From assembly GCA_030141605.1 (NCBI GenBank), contig JAQGDQ010000074.1:306773-370772 (forward strand): DNA of 64,000 nt, read 5' to 3'. Under the pieces are notes generated by a model. That model was not told the origin of the DNA. It ran no database searches and worked only from the letters and a program-made list of their open reading frames with translations. The translations under genes and the position numbers were made by a program. Of the stretch, positions 18,184 through 30,381 are shown in pieces. Position 1 is the first letter of the stretch. Each line of letters opens with the position of its first letter. The stretch comes from Tubiluchus corallicola. Taxonomy: Eukaryota > Priapulida > Priapulimorpha > Priapulimorphida > Tubiluchidae.

Positions 18184-18483
18184 TAAAATATAATGCTAGA
18201 ACACACGAACTTATGACTCATTTTAATATGTTTCAGGTAATGCTACACTGAGTTAAAGGCCTATGCATTACTATTATATTCAGACATGTTTCTACTAGAA
18301 TATTATTATAGGCCTACGCACGTAGTGAAGTGTCAGTTAAAATTAACTTGATAGTGAGGGAACACCTCCCCTCTTCCAAACAGAGGAATGAAACGAACCA
18401 TTTTCACGCCACAGCAACATGCCACTGGTATTGATTACGTGGTGATTTTTATTACATTATACGTTATTTTTTCTGCATTATAA

Positions 18484-18735
18484 TAGTGTGGTGTGGTGTG
18501 GTGGGTTGGGGTGGGGTGCAGTGTAGTGTAGTGTGGTATAGTGCAGTGTAGGTGGCATCGTGTAGCGTAGTGTAGTTTAGTGTAGTGAGGAGCACTACAG
18601 TGCAGTGCAGTGTAGCGTTGTGTAGTGTAGTGAAGGGTAGTGCAGCGTGGAGTGTTACAGTAGTAGTAGTGTAGTGTAGTGTGGTAAGGTGAGGTATAGT
18701 GTAGTACAGGGTAGTGTAGTATACTATAGTACAGT
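18484..18735. repeat. GTGTA/GTGTG pentanucleotide array
   Basis: About 250 bases of degenerate 5-bp units (GTGTA, GTGTG, GTGCA). The minus-strand frame at 18464-18757, which is rich in Thr, Leu, His and Tyr, is a by-product. Confidence 0.85.
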
Positions 18736-19242
18736 ATAGCAGTACATCAGATGGCACAGCGTATTATTATTATTACGTTTTACTGAAGTTTTTCTTCCAG
18801 AAGTCCAGATGCAATTACATGCATGACGAGTAATATTCAGAGTTATGATAAATCACCCCACTGATTTTTGTTTATGGAAAGGCATGCATAAAATAATTGA
18901 CAAAGCCGTGTTTTTTAGTTTAGCTTTTGATTGTTTTGTATTTTAAAATTTGAGTTTACACATGTAGCCATAATTTATTCATAAATACCCTGAATGTCAC
19001 TTTCGGTTGCTTCAAAAAGATGATTATAAAAATCGATTACTTTAAATTAGTAATTATGTGCCCGCAGAGACCGTGCATCTATAAATTTGCCACTGGATCC
19101 TTCGGGTCTGAGGCTTCGCCGTATTTGTGTGAGTAGTTACGGAACCTGGCGAGACACCCCTAACAGACACTCCTTATTTAAGTATCTTATTACTTCTGGG
19201 TGATATATGTTTATATAATTATGATAATGTATATGTATATAA

Positions 19243-19362
19243 GTCTACGTCCATATCACGTTGAAAACACCGGTTCTCGTCTGATCACCGAAATTAAGCA
19301 ACGTAGAGCCTGATCAGTACTTGGATGGGTGACCGCCTAGGAATACCAGGTGCTGTAGGCCT
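19243..19362 (+). pseudogene. 5S rRNA-like sequence (head of a 5S-derived SINE or 5S pseudogene)
   Basis: The 120-nt segment begins GTCTACGTCCATATCACGTT and ends AATACCAGGTGCTGTAGGC, like metazoan 5S rRNA. The internal RNA polymerase III control regions are recognisable: a box-A-like AATTAAGCAACG near 19293 and box C TACTTGGATGGGTGACCGCC at 19318-19337. It differs from the usual metazoan sequence at several positions (AAATTAAGC in place of GAAGTTAAGC, and an AGAGCCTGATC stretch). No T-run terminator follows; the sequence runs straight into a GC-rich tail. A genuine 5S gene would end in Ts, so I read this as a pseudogene or retroposon head. Confidence 0.8.
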
Positions 19363-19790
19363 GCGGGGGATGCCCACACTGTATCTCGACACTAGGCGGA
19401 GGAGTTGCACAAACAGCCAACGGCTAGACGGCGGAGGAGGTCAAGTGACCCAACGAGCATGTGTAGAGTGGAAAACCTTCCAAATCAGTAGTGGAGCCCC
19501 GAAGGCGGACTAGTGCAGCATGCTCACTGACTCCGACAGCTCCTACAGCCAACCTGGTGCCAAACGTATCGCTCCACTTTCCTTTGGACTACACCAGGGA
19601 TGAAGAGAAAAGGTTCCTTGTCTGGGCGCAACTCCGAATCTCCATACACCTTGCCCAGGCGTGCGCCCTGGAGAGGCTACTCCAGTGGTTCAAGGATCGG
19701 ACTGCTCAGCTATAGTCGACGCTGCAGCTCCACTGGCGCACACTCCATTGTCTTCCGAGACAGAAGGATGCCAACAAATGTATATAAATA
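19363..19790 (+). mobile_element. GC-rich tail fused to the 5S-like head (putative SINE body)
   Basis: About 430 bases are clearly more GC-rich than everything around them and begin directly at the 5S 3' end. A 5S head plus unrelated tail is the architecture of 5S-derived (SINE3-type) retroposons. Short open frames cross the tail (for example 19491-19715), but none resembles a known protein. The 3' boundary is unclear; sequence becomes AT-rich at about 19780-19800. Copy number and target duplications were not assessed. Confidence 0.5.
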
Positions 19791-20200
19791 TATGTACAGT
19801 ATTGTAATAAGGGAATTGTCTGGGTCTTTGTAAGCGAGGACTGGAGCCCAATACGATATCTAACTCTGTATGTGGATGAATCATTAATGGTGAATATCAT
19901 TACTGACTGGATAACCCGTATTTAGTATTACGTATATTAAGTATGGCGGTATATATCTGCATGTACATTGTACAGTGTCCATGGATATCACATAATTTCC
20001 TTTGTCTAGTGACTACCATTCTGACTGAGTTCTATTTTTGTTAATCGGAACCACCGGAAAGGGGTACCAAAATGGTCGTTTTTGTCAGTTTTTTTTGAAA
20101 AATTTATATTATTTAGTTTGAGAGAACTTGAGCAAAGTTTAGGTTAGATATCCAGTAGCGTGTGATAAGCCAATTATCCAATCATTTGAAATACATTTTT
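19791..20200. other. Non-coding stretch, nothing recognised
   Basis: AT-rich sequence between the 5S-type element and the next short-unit array. Confidence 0.4.
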
Positions 20201-20375
20201 CTGAGCAAAATCCTAGTTTGGCTCAAAAAATCTAGATTTCGCTAGTAAAACCCTGGTTTCTCTAGAAGACACTAGTTTTGCCCAGAAAACTTACAAAGCC
20301 CAGGTTTTGCGTAGAAAACTATAGCTTCGATAACAAAACACAAGTTTTCCGGGACGAAGCAAGGGTTTTGCTAAC
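20201..20375. repeat. Diverged ~22-bp minisatellite
   Basis: Roughly eight imperfect units of an AAAACCCTAGTTTTGCTAG-like sequence follow one another (for example AAAATCCTAGTTTGGCTC, AAAACCCTGGTTTCTCTAG, AACACAAGTTTTCCGGG). No coding potential. Confidence 0.55.
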
Positions 20376-23300
20376 TTAACATAACTTAATTAAGCTAGCA
20401 TTACTTAACTGCTGTTTACATATATGTAGTTTACAACACTGGCGTCGGAATCTACAAAATTCTTATTACACCAACTAAAGCCTGCGTACTTGTTTAAACT
20501 GACTCAATCAAAATGAAAGTTTATGTCGTACATGAGCGTCTTAACCCATAAAAGCACTTTTTAATCTGCAAGTTCTGAAATTTGTATTATTGATAATTGT
20601 TTATTCTCATTTTCACTTCATCCTTATATCTGCTGTTTGCACTCTTATTCATTGCCGCATTCTCTTCCCATACTACAAAACAGATTTCAGGATGGAGCAC
20701 ATCATGGATTACATTGTAGGTCTATAACCTTGTGCTCTTATTCTCATTCTTATTATTTTACTACACATTTAGTGAGTTTCTTAAAATTCTATGAGCCTTT
20801 CGAACATCCGGTTCCTCGGGAAGCTCATTTGTCTGAGTCTTCATTTGGGTGCAATCATTCAATTTGGAGTTCAAATGGCGTGCTGAAAGAAGCGCGCTAA
20901 AGTGAAATGAGGTTAAGTTGCACAGATCATTTTTAGGCTATCTTGACTGCTTATCTGTTAACAAGCTGATTAACTTTATCCCAGTTGTTACCGGATGCTT
21001 TGTGAGTGGTAACAGCGCACGGATGCAAAACTCGAAGAAATGTATTCCAGTTTTGATATTGCATTTTTTATTGCTGTTATTTCGCTCTGAGTAGCCATTT
21101 TTACGATTTGTCATAATAGTATACAATGCCTGGCTTTGAAAGTGAAAATTGGATTTGAATTCCAAGCTTTTTGTATTTAATTAACTTCTGCTTTAATTAA
21201 ACTGCTTGCAGCGCTACGTGTTTTTACAAAATGTCTTAATGGAACAAAAATGAGGAACAAAATAGATAAAAAGTCATTTTAGGTTAGGAACTAATTTCTT
21301 TGATTATTCACGGAGGAGGTTCCAGGGCTAAATGAGCAAAATTAAATCTTCTCCATTTGTTTTAGTCTAACTAAGAAGTTTTACTGATCACTCCGTCAGA
21401 GTTGATGCACACTAAATTTTGCACGAATCCTAATTCTTGTAAGGCATTATTCCTCATACAGTTAATGAGAGGGATTCAGAAATCTGTTATCTGCAACGTA
21501 GTGAATAAGAAGTGCTTATGAATACTTTATTCGTAGAGTTAGAATGCCACAATACAGGTCCTTCCTCAGATTTAACAAACCCAACAATTTTTACTTGCTT
21601 AGTTGTTCTAAGTGACCCAAATTGCAAGAAAGCTACATTTCTGTAGTTATGCCTTCAAACATGCCCCAAAGAACAGCTGTTTCATTTTTTGCCATGATAA
21701 AAAGAAGATATATTACGGAAGTCAGCAAAATTCTTGCTAAGACTACAGAAAGTGTTGTATTTTTGACCAACAGACGTACGATTCAATGTCTCTACAATAT
21801 TTTTTGGGTAACAAATAGCTAACATGTTGTTGACGTCGCATAAGTATTTCACAGAAAATGTTCTGTCTGGTAATAATGACAAATTTAGACTGCTTGTAAT
21901 ACAGAAAGAAAAAAATGAATAAACTAGCGGCATCACATTCTTTATAAATGTGGTCAGCAACTTTATAAGGAGGGCCAACTGCGTAGTATGAAGATCACGA
22001 AAACCAAATTGAAAATCAAAGAGATCATTTGTGTGAAGAATAGCGTCATCCGATTAACGTGCAATATAAACGGTTATCCCGCCAGAGGCTGGACCAGCTG
22101 GACCTACTATCATCAAATATAAGCAATCCAAAACGCAATCGAGAGATTATTGACACTGTTTTTTTTGCTGTTTGATAAATCCCGTTGCCCACTATGTAAT
22201 GAATGTCTATTACCGACGATAACATGGTAACCTCCTCCTGAAGACTAATACTGCGTAAGCACTTTAGTTATTGTTAACTGATCATAATTTTTGCATAAAC
22301 ACCGTCCGGAATATCTGCGTGAACTGCAAAAGTTTTGTTACGCATATATTTGTGCTGTCCACCAGCTTGCGTCACTTTTTCAAAATGCCCGCAGCGAGCT
22401 TCGTTTGACCCGAGATAAGATTGATGTAAATTTCTTTTGTATTTTTAAGAAAGACATTTTATGCGCATATATTATGCGGTAATTTCAATATTTTTAAGTG
22501 TATATTAAAATACAATGAACATGATTTGAGGATTTATTTTCCTTTAAATTATTTAGAATTTTCTTTTCCAATTACGTAAGTCTCACAAGCATAAGCGTAA
22601 TGCTAAGTTATATAATTGTTTATGGAAAGTTTTTAGAGATAACATTTTAAAATTCCCCTTTCATCCCCTTTAACATATCAGACATGATTACTTGATTAGT
22701 ATGTGGTGAGAGAAATTGTATTGTAAGTGCCACGTTCCAAGCCATCGCACATCCATATACAAGGCAAGCCATGCCACTCAGCTATAATCTCTTAACCCCG
22801 ATCACTGTGTTTCTTGTTTCTGTTTTGTGATAAGAAATATGATTTTGTTGCTATCGGCGGAGTTTGCATGTTTTAGCTTTCTAGAGTGAAAGCTTCAATG
22901 GGCACCATGCACTACATGTTACATCTACATTACGCCTAATTTCATTACAAAAGCAACCAGGGATCATACATATTTACAACTAAGTTATCTAATCATAAAA
23001 CCGGCAACATATATAAGGCTAATGTGAGTCCGTTGACAATTCCATGTCTCAGCCTCATGTTGCAGATACAATCCTCGGTTGCAATTAAAGCGAATAAAAG
23101 CATTCGTCAAGAGAGATCAATTTCGGATGTAATGCAGTTTTACGACAAGCGACTCATCTTGTAATTTAGTCAACTTTGGTTCTGCAGAGCTTTTAAGATT
23201 TCTGCTGCTTTAAAAGGCAAAACTGCAATATTATATCGTAATTTAAAAAAGAATAGAGACGCATCAGTCATTATTACTTACGCCAAGCACGCTATAGTTT

Positions 23301-26049
23301 CATCACCGTTTGTGTGCCCGTTTGGCTGTCAGCACGATTATGTAAAAATATTTAACTGGTCTGATTTAAACTAAAGTTTGTGAAAGGGTGAGTCGGATTC
23401 GGAGCTATCGGGAACGTGATGCTGCAAAAATGCCTTTCAGTATGGTGTTTCAGTATGGCGGTTTGTGCTTCATGTCAAACAAGCTCGTCTTTTAATAAAG
23501 TTTCCTCTTAATAATTAATTTTTTTAATAAAGTGCAAGTACAAGTTGTAATGTTGCTATTTTGGGGCTAATAATTAATGGCAGTTTCGATATTATGCATA
23601 TACGGCCTTAAACCCAAACGTATCAGGATTACAAGCCGACTTAACTAGTTTAATGATAAATCGAAAAACAAAATGGTGGATGACGAAAACGCTAGTGTAA
23701 ATAAAAGGAAATATCCACAACGAGTTCTACGAACAGCCCAATATATAAAAGTACTAAACAAGCAACAGAATGCGATTACCATAAGAAGTGAAGTCCGTAG
23801 ATAGCAAATTACTTAGCAGCTGTCATTATTATACTGGTAATATGTATTGCAAGGTATACATAAAAATCAAAAGTAATTAAGAATTGATAGAAAATTTGGC
23901 TAGTGAGGTAGATAGCGAAAATCAACAAGTTAATCAGTTAAAACGCTTGCATGAGAGTTTTTGCAAGCTATATCGAGACTAGAGCCTTTGCAAGAAGAAA
24001 GAGAGATATACTCAAGAGTAATGGTGTCAGAATCTACGATGTGTCGGTGATTAATAGGGAAAACCGTGTGTCGCCAGCGGATAACATCATCTAGAAATAA
24101 CAGAAACCAGGGTGAAGTAGAGCTCGCAGCATACCTCATCTGTGAGGAAAACTAGGCGCACGCTCAAATAAACCAAGGGTTCCTATCGCAAAATTCCCAT
24201 GGAATCTAAATTTAGTAAGTATTGTTTACCTCACAATGAGTAAATGCAAAGTTTTTATTATATGAACGAGAACAACATTATGGCGAAATGAACGGCTCTA
24301 TACAATTATTCGCAAGCGAGTATCCCAAAAACCTCATTCGTTATTTGTGAAATTATCTGTTATATATCCGTGTCGTTTGTCGTTATACACCCATTAAATA
24401 CAAAAAGTAGCACATACTATTGTAGAGTATTTTATAAGAATAACATTAAAAATCTGGGATCTACATATAAAATTTTTAAACGGCTTAATGAGCCTAACAG
24501 AGGGATCGGGAAACGCCAACGGGGCGGAGATATACTTCGCAATCAAGCGCTCTAGCTGGTTGCTCGAGTGTCTTTAAAACAAACTCACAATCACCAATGC
24601 AAATGCGCGTGCAGGTTTCATTTAAATATGCCAGCTGCACTGCGAAAGTAAGCCTTCACATGATTAGATTACTTTTGCTTAGACAAAAAAGATAAACAAA
24701 TGTTGTTATGGACGAAACATGCGGGAAGCCTCACGAAAACCGAATCCTTTCAAAATTAATTAAAAACTTGCTGTCTGATACGATGCAGCTAGCTTTATAT
24801 TTTTTCAAGTTTGAGAATTTGAAGTTGTATAACAGAGTGATATAATATTTTGACTTCAGATTTTTACACTTCTTATACACTGCACAGGCACAGCAAGAGG
24901 TTGCCAGATACTATAATAAAAAAAGATTATGTTTAGTGAAGTTGATAGTTAGTAGCCTTAAAACCATATGCATGTTAACGATTATATACGTAAACGCTAT
25001 ACATTAGTCATTCAAGTCATTTTGCATGTATTTTTGTACCTAGTATGTATTTTGACATATATAGACATAACTGAAACATCCTTCTCGTAAGCTAATATTC
25101 AAACTTGTTTTTTACCATAAAGCAAGATTTTCATTGAAGGATTCAGGTCGCACGGATTAGTAATTCGTGGTCACGAATTAAAAATGTTTTCAGCATGTCT
25201 CTTCAGGGGCACCATAGTATCACGCATGCATCCTTGAATGAAATTATTAAATCATCTTCGCGAAGATTTGCTAACCTGTTTTTTGCAGACAGGTATATAT
25301 AACAGTAATACATATGCGAATATCATCTGTTGCATACCTAGAGTTTCTGGCCCCCGGGCGGCATTTGCGTTTGCCGCGCCCCGCGCCCCTGTCCCGGATG
25401 AAAATACAACTTAGTAGTATCTTTTTGGTTTTAGATTTGTAAAATTTAGCGGTGTTTCTTTGCATTTGTGATAAGTTGTGCAGATAAACTGATAAGATAA
25501 TTATAATAAAGCACTACTGAAATAAACTGTTTGTGAAAGATTCATTATCCCTACATGTTTCAAAAGTTACAATAGGCCAATTCAGATGTTTCTTTAAATG
25601 CTAATACAAGAAACAATGTATTTGTATCTCGTGGTTAACTCATCAAAGCACTTGACGGTTAACTCAAGAGTGTACTGTGTAGAAATTTTGAAAACAAAAA
25701 AAGAAAAACTGTACAAATATTACAAAGACATTAAATTACTAATTATTATCTTTCTTTGTTGCAATCTTTCAACAGTACGCGCTTTCGCGAAAATATAATT
25801 AATTATGTCAGGCGTCTTTTGTTAGTGAAAATACGTCAAACACGTCGAACATCGTTAGGAAGATCACATGCGGTCTAATTTGCAAACGTGAATAATTTCT
25901 AAAATGATGAAAATGTAAACATCATAACGCCTACAACAATAGACAGACAAATTAGTACGTCGTTACGTCTACAAAAATTATTGATGCGCAAACGATATTT
26001 GCTTGCTGCACACTCACTGTGTGAGTTTTATAACACTACTGTTCTGACA
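20376..26049. other. Long AT-rich intergenic stretch
   Basis: No gene can be supported. Frames at 20637, 21622, 21682, 22291, 23930 and 24370 lack family motifs. A small GC-rich island with CCCCCGGGCGGC and CGCGCCCC words lies at about 25345-25400 and may be a decayed mobile-element fragment. Confidence 0.4.
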
Positions 26050-26132
26050 GAATCAACTGCATTTGATCAAAGTGCCGCTCTCTGAAAAGTGCTACCCGAG
26101 GCACACTGCCTTACCCCTTAGCTATGCCACTG
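26050..26132 (-). mobile_element. Possible terminal fragment of a dispersed element
   Basis: On the minus strand the segment starts CAGTGGCATAGCTAAGGGGT and continues through GC-rich text with a TGCCTCGGGTAGCAC stretch. Ends beginning CAGTGGCATAGC (or CAGTGGCGTAGC) recur in many invertebrate DNA transposons and MITEs. Only one end is seen. A 10-bp inverted match (GTGGCATAGC) lies at 26233-26242, but nothing else pairs. Confidence 0.3.
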
Positions 26133-29100
26133 CGAATCGTTACTACAAATGCTCACTCATTTTTCATTTTTTCCCGTATGTGTGGTAGTGGCTATCAGCC
26201 AGCAAGAGTTTGTGCGATTTAGCCACGGAAGCGTGGCATAGCACTGGTTGCCGATCTGTATTTTACTTTTACTGCGCGCCAGTGAATGGTAGAAGCCTTT
26301 AGTTTCAACAGTGCAGGCTATTTGTGCACAGTTTTTGTAGACATTCCTAACCTACGTTGTTGTAATGAGCTGTAACTGTCGCGAGTTTTAAATTGGCTTA
26401 CTTGTTGCGTGGCTTGAGAGTAGATGCATAATAAACAATGTGTCATGCAGTAGGTGATTTATGAACTCATAATCTAATGCAGGTAACTCCTCTTAATTGC
26501 ACCCTAATTCATTATGATGAGTAAGAGTAACTAATGGAAAGACCAATAAAAATGGAATGGCACATTCATTAGCTTATTGTTGCTTTTCAACGTTTAGAGC
26601 CGTGTTTCTTTATGGTTTCTAAAGCCACACAAGTCTTTAAATCTAATTCATCTAATACAAATGCCGGGTAGCAGTAGCTCAAACTCTAGCCCGTTCGTGC
26701 TTTTGAAGCAGGATTCATTCCTAAACTTGACAACCGACCTAAAGGGTTCATAAGAAATTCCGTATAACACGGTTTCCTGGCTTTTGTTTTTGTAGTGCGT
26801 TATCCACAAATTGTTTAAACTATTAACAGTTGATTGCTAATGCTGTTATATACTGGTCTGTCTATTTTGTTTGAATATGTAACATAGTGCCGAAATTGCC
26901 GTGGATGCAGAGTTGGTTGATAGTGCGAATAAACGTGAGTTAGTATAAAAATTATTTTGAGTAATTTGTATATACCTTAATTTTCATGGTAGGGCGATAA
27001 TATAACTCGACCTCATTTCAGGTTGTTTTCAAACAAGCTGTTAAAACCTGTTGCAATCTTTCGCAGAATTTAAATCTATTCTATCTCATAAGAATAATTT
27101 TTATCAAGCTTCTGCATAAAAATATTATCAATGATTTTTACTTATCACGATTTATCAGAATAACACAAATTTGTGAGCGAATAAGTGATAAAGACGTGCA
27201 TTTGAATTTCGGTTTCTCTATAAACGTGTACTTATAATGATGCGTAAGTCTAAATAACGAAGGTCTATGAGTGTCCGTAACATCCAATTATTTCTTGCTG
27301 CTGAATTTATTCATAAAGCTGGTAGTGCTGTTTTACTCTAGCTGTAACAAATATTTGGCGACCTTCAAACGTCAGGTATCAAATTTAGGAATATGTGTGT
27401 AAAACGGTTCTGAAAGCTAGACGGCTGCACGATTTGAAAGAATTTTTCAAATCTTTTGAAGAACATGGCAATGTGCGTTTGTCATATCAGATAACTTTAG
27501 CAGTTCTTTGAATGCTAATCCACGCTTAAAAATGTAAGTGTTCCAAAATTAGAAAACCACTCGAAATTTATATCAATTCAATGACAGAACTTTTTATACA
27601 ATCTGACAAATCAAAAGCAGAAGCTGATGGCTTCAAATTTCCACGAAAAAGCAAAGCTGCTTGAGGAGGGCTGTAATGGAGTTTTAACTAAGTCAGCAGA
27701 GCTGGCTTATTGCATTTTCAACTAGTCAACGCAATGTTTTGCTCGACTTAACCGCATTTTTGTGGTCGAGCTATTTCTGTTTTTCGCCTTGAATATCGAT
27801 TTTCTTGTTGGCCGTGGGTGAAAAAAACTGTAAAACTTTTGTTTTCTTTATTATGTTTTAGCTTCAACGTTTCTAAAGTGTGCTTACTGTAATTCCCTAG
27901 ATACCCAAAACTCATTTTATCTTCAAGGAGAATTTCTTGCTCCATAAAGTGATTCTGGCAGCGCGTTTCTTTTCATTAATGAGTGAAATTTTTGATCAAT
28001 AGGTTGTTATTTAACTGGTTCGCAACTGCTATGGTGATACATCTGCGCCCTACGTTCTAAGCGAAAATAAAATAATAATACCTTTAAATGCAATAAAATC
28101 AAAGACATGAAAAGTAAAAAGTGATGATATTAAAAATATTATTACACGTCCGGAGAAATAGAATTAACGTTATCGGCGTTTTCAAACAAGTAGTAATAAA
28201 AAAGTTTAATGTAAAAACCGAACTCCAAAACTACAGATTTGACTGCAAATCAAACTCTATCAGACTTTGCAATCTGACAACTGGATTAAGGTAACAAGGC
28301 TTAATAATGCTATTATCACGTAGCTGTGCTGTTATTTGCCGCGAAAGTTTCATTATTTTGTTTTTCAATAAAAACTTGGGTACTGCTACTTGTTACTAAG
28401 TATGACTGACACTATCACTATCACTCTACCCGCGTAAGCCGATACTCGAAGCAAAGAGGTCTTTTCGAAGTCTCACGAGACTTCATTATATACAAACGCA
28501 TTTCTGAGCTTCGCGGTTTGATATGACTGTTTTCTCTGGTAAAAGATTTTACGCGGAAAATTGCTATGAACTCTACCTATACAATTTTGCGTGCCTTCTT
28601 TTTTGATCAGTTTGCTCGCCTGACAGCAATTATTTTGTCGTTTGTGTGCTGTCTTTGCATTCTGCATTCAGTTTTTTGGAACAGAAGGTAGTAATCGACA
28701 TCGTAGTTATATTTGACAATCGCTCTTTTTTGTCTGTCCAAAGAGTTTCAAAGAGTCCATCATTTATGTATCAGTTTGTCGAGTGTTTTACTGACAATGC
28801 GCGCTGAAGCAGCGGTGGCGGCAAAATAGCAATAAACAAGACGATTTTGTGGATATCAAGTTAAATACCTGTACAAATATAGTGTTAAGTTATCGATATC
28901 TCCCTCTTTCTCTCTTTCTCGCTCAAATAAAATCTAGATATAAACAAACTAAATCAGTTTTCTTAAAATTAGTGGCTTTGGAATAACTAGCTGAACACCT
29001 TTTAGTGGTGTTTTTCTTTTGTTTTTTTTTCATTTTAGATGAGTCACAAGGTTAATCTATCAATATGTTTTACAACACTGAGATTTCGAATGATCGCAGT

Positions 29101-30247
29101 CACTATGGTTTCTTGAATGAACTCATGTGCATCGCAGGTATTTTGAGTCAACAACAAGTCAATCAATACAACCCTCACTGAGACCATTTGTCCAGATTAG
29201 ATAACAAATTTACTTATCATTTGTACTTGATTAGCGCGCCTTATCACGAAGTATGTGCAGAACCCCAAGGAACAAAATGGCAAATTTACTGGACGTTTTC
29301 TTCTTACTCTGTCGCTTCCCGATTAAGAGACTTGCTCATCACAAGCTGTCTAAAGTAATTTCTTAGCGGGTGAATCAAGTGATAGTATTCAGTGCTGGGC
29401 AAAATTAAGTTAATTTGATAATCTTGATTTGTTAGTGAAACGGTTGAAGCTAAGCTTTCTCAGCGAACTACGTTTCATTAATATAACTCTCGCGATTCAA
29501 TTTAGAAAAAAGGCTGACCTATGATCTTTTTGCGCCATCTCATTCAAATTTTAACGTAATTTTAAAAATGGTATAATAATATAAATAGTCGCCAAATCTA
29601 GGTGATACGGAAAACGTTAAATTTTGAGTGACTTCACGTCAGGCAGTTTTTAACAAGGTCTCGCAGGTTAACCAGTTCAGTCAGGGTTAGGTTCATTAAC
29701 TAAGGTTTTCACGCTATTTAAATAGCCGCATAATATTTCCCATTTTTAAGTATAAGCTCATAATGAGGATGCCATCAAACTGTCGCATTGATTTGTACAT
29801 TTCAGAAATAATAAAATGTCTTATTTCTGTTCTCATTCATCTTTGACAAAGAGGTTGCGATTATTAAAAAACCGAAAAGCAGTTGAAGAAATCTCTGCAA
29901 CTCACACTTTGTAGTCAGTTTATAGCAAAGTATGAAACACTTATGTATGAATTCCTAATAATGACACAATGGCCAATTCTAGGGAGTGCTGCATATATCA
30001 TGCAGTGCACGGTAAAAATAACACGTGTAAAAGCGGCGCAAATAATAAGGACACGAGAAAAAAGACACAGGAAAAAGGCGAAAATGGAACAATAAGCAAA
30101 ATAGCAGACTTAATAAAACATTAGTTATGATTAGGGTTAGGTTCATTACAAATAATGTTACTACACTTTTTACAAATGTTTCCAATTCGTGCCTATTTAT
30201 TTATGCTCTTTCTCCTGTCTAATGTTACCTATGCCATTTTAACTGAT
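26133..30247. other. AT-rich region upstream of the GPCR
   Basis: No gene is seen. The perfect 16-mer AGGGTTAGGTTCATTA occurs at 29683-29698 and again at 30133-30148, both within 700 bp of the receptor start codon. It could be a small dispersed repeat or a regulatory duplication. Confidence 0.4.
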
Positions 30248-30263
30248 TTTAATTCTTTTGCAG
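30248..30263 (+). promoter_or_regulatory. Candidate splice acceptor in the GPCR 5' UTR
   Basis: A pyrimidine-rich run ending TTCTTTTGCAG stands about 120 bases before the receptor ATG. Peptide GPCR genes often have an upstream non-coding exon, so the 5' UTR may begin at 30264 and be spliced to an unseen exon. This is inference from the motif alone. Confidence 0.35.
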
Positions 30264-30381
30264 GACCACTCATTCACGGGCATCAAAAATACAGGTGGGG
30301 CAGAACCATAAGTGTGAAGTGCCAAAAGATTAGTACGTTTGTGTTACCTATATCATAATACACCAAAATGCTTACTTAACC

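Noticed and set aside
18464-18757. 97-codon Thr/Leu/His/Tyr-rich ORF on the minus strand
   Set aside because: Translation of a GTGTA pentanucleotide array; no real protein signal.
19243-19362. Functional 5S rRNA gene
   Set aside because: Several substitutions in usually conserved stretches and no T-run terminator directly downstream; it continues into a GC-rich tail.
20637-20900. 87-codon plus-strand ORF
   Set aside because: No motif, no exon signals that extend it, and no partner exons nearby.
26121-26242. Inverted repeat GCTATGCCAC / GTGGCATAGC as transposon ends
   Set aside because: Only 10 bases pair, the internal sequence shows no element features, and the orientation of the better-preserved end points the other way.
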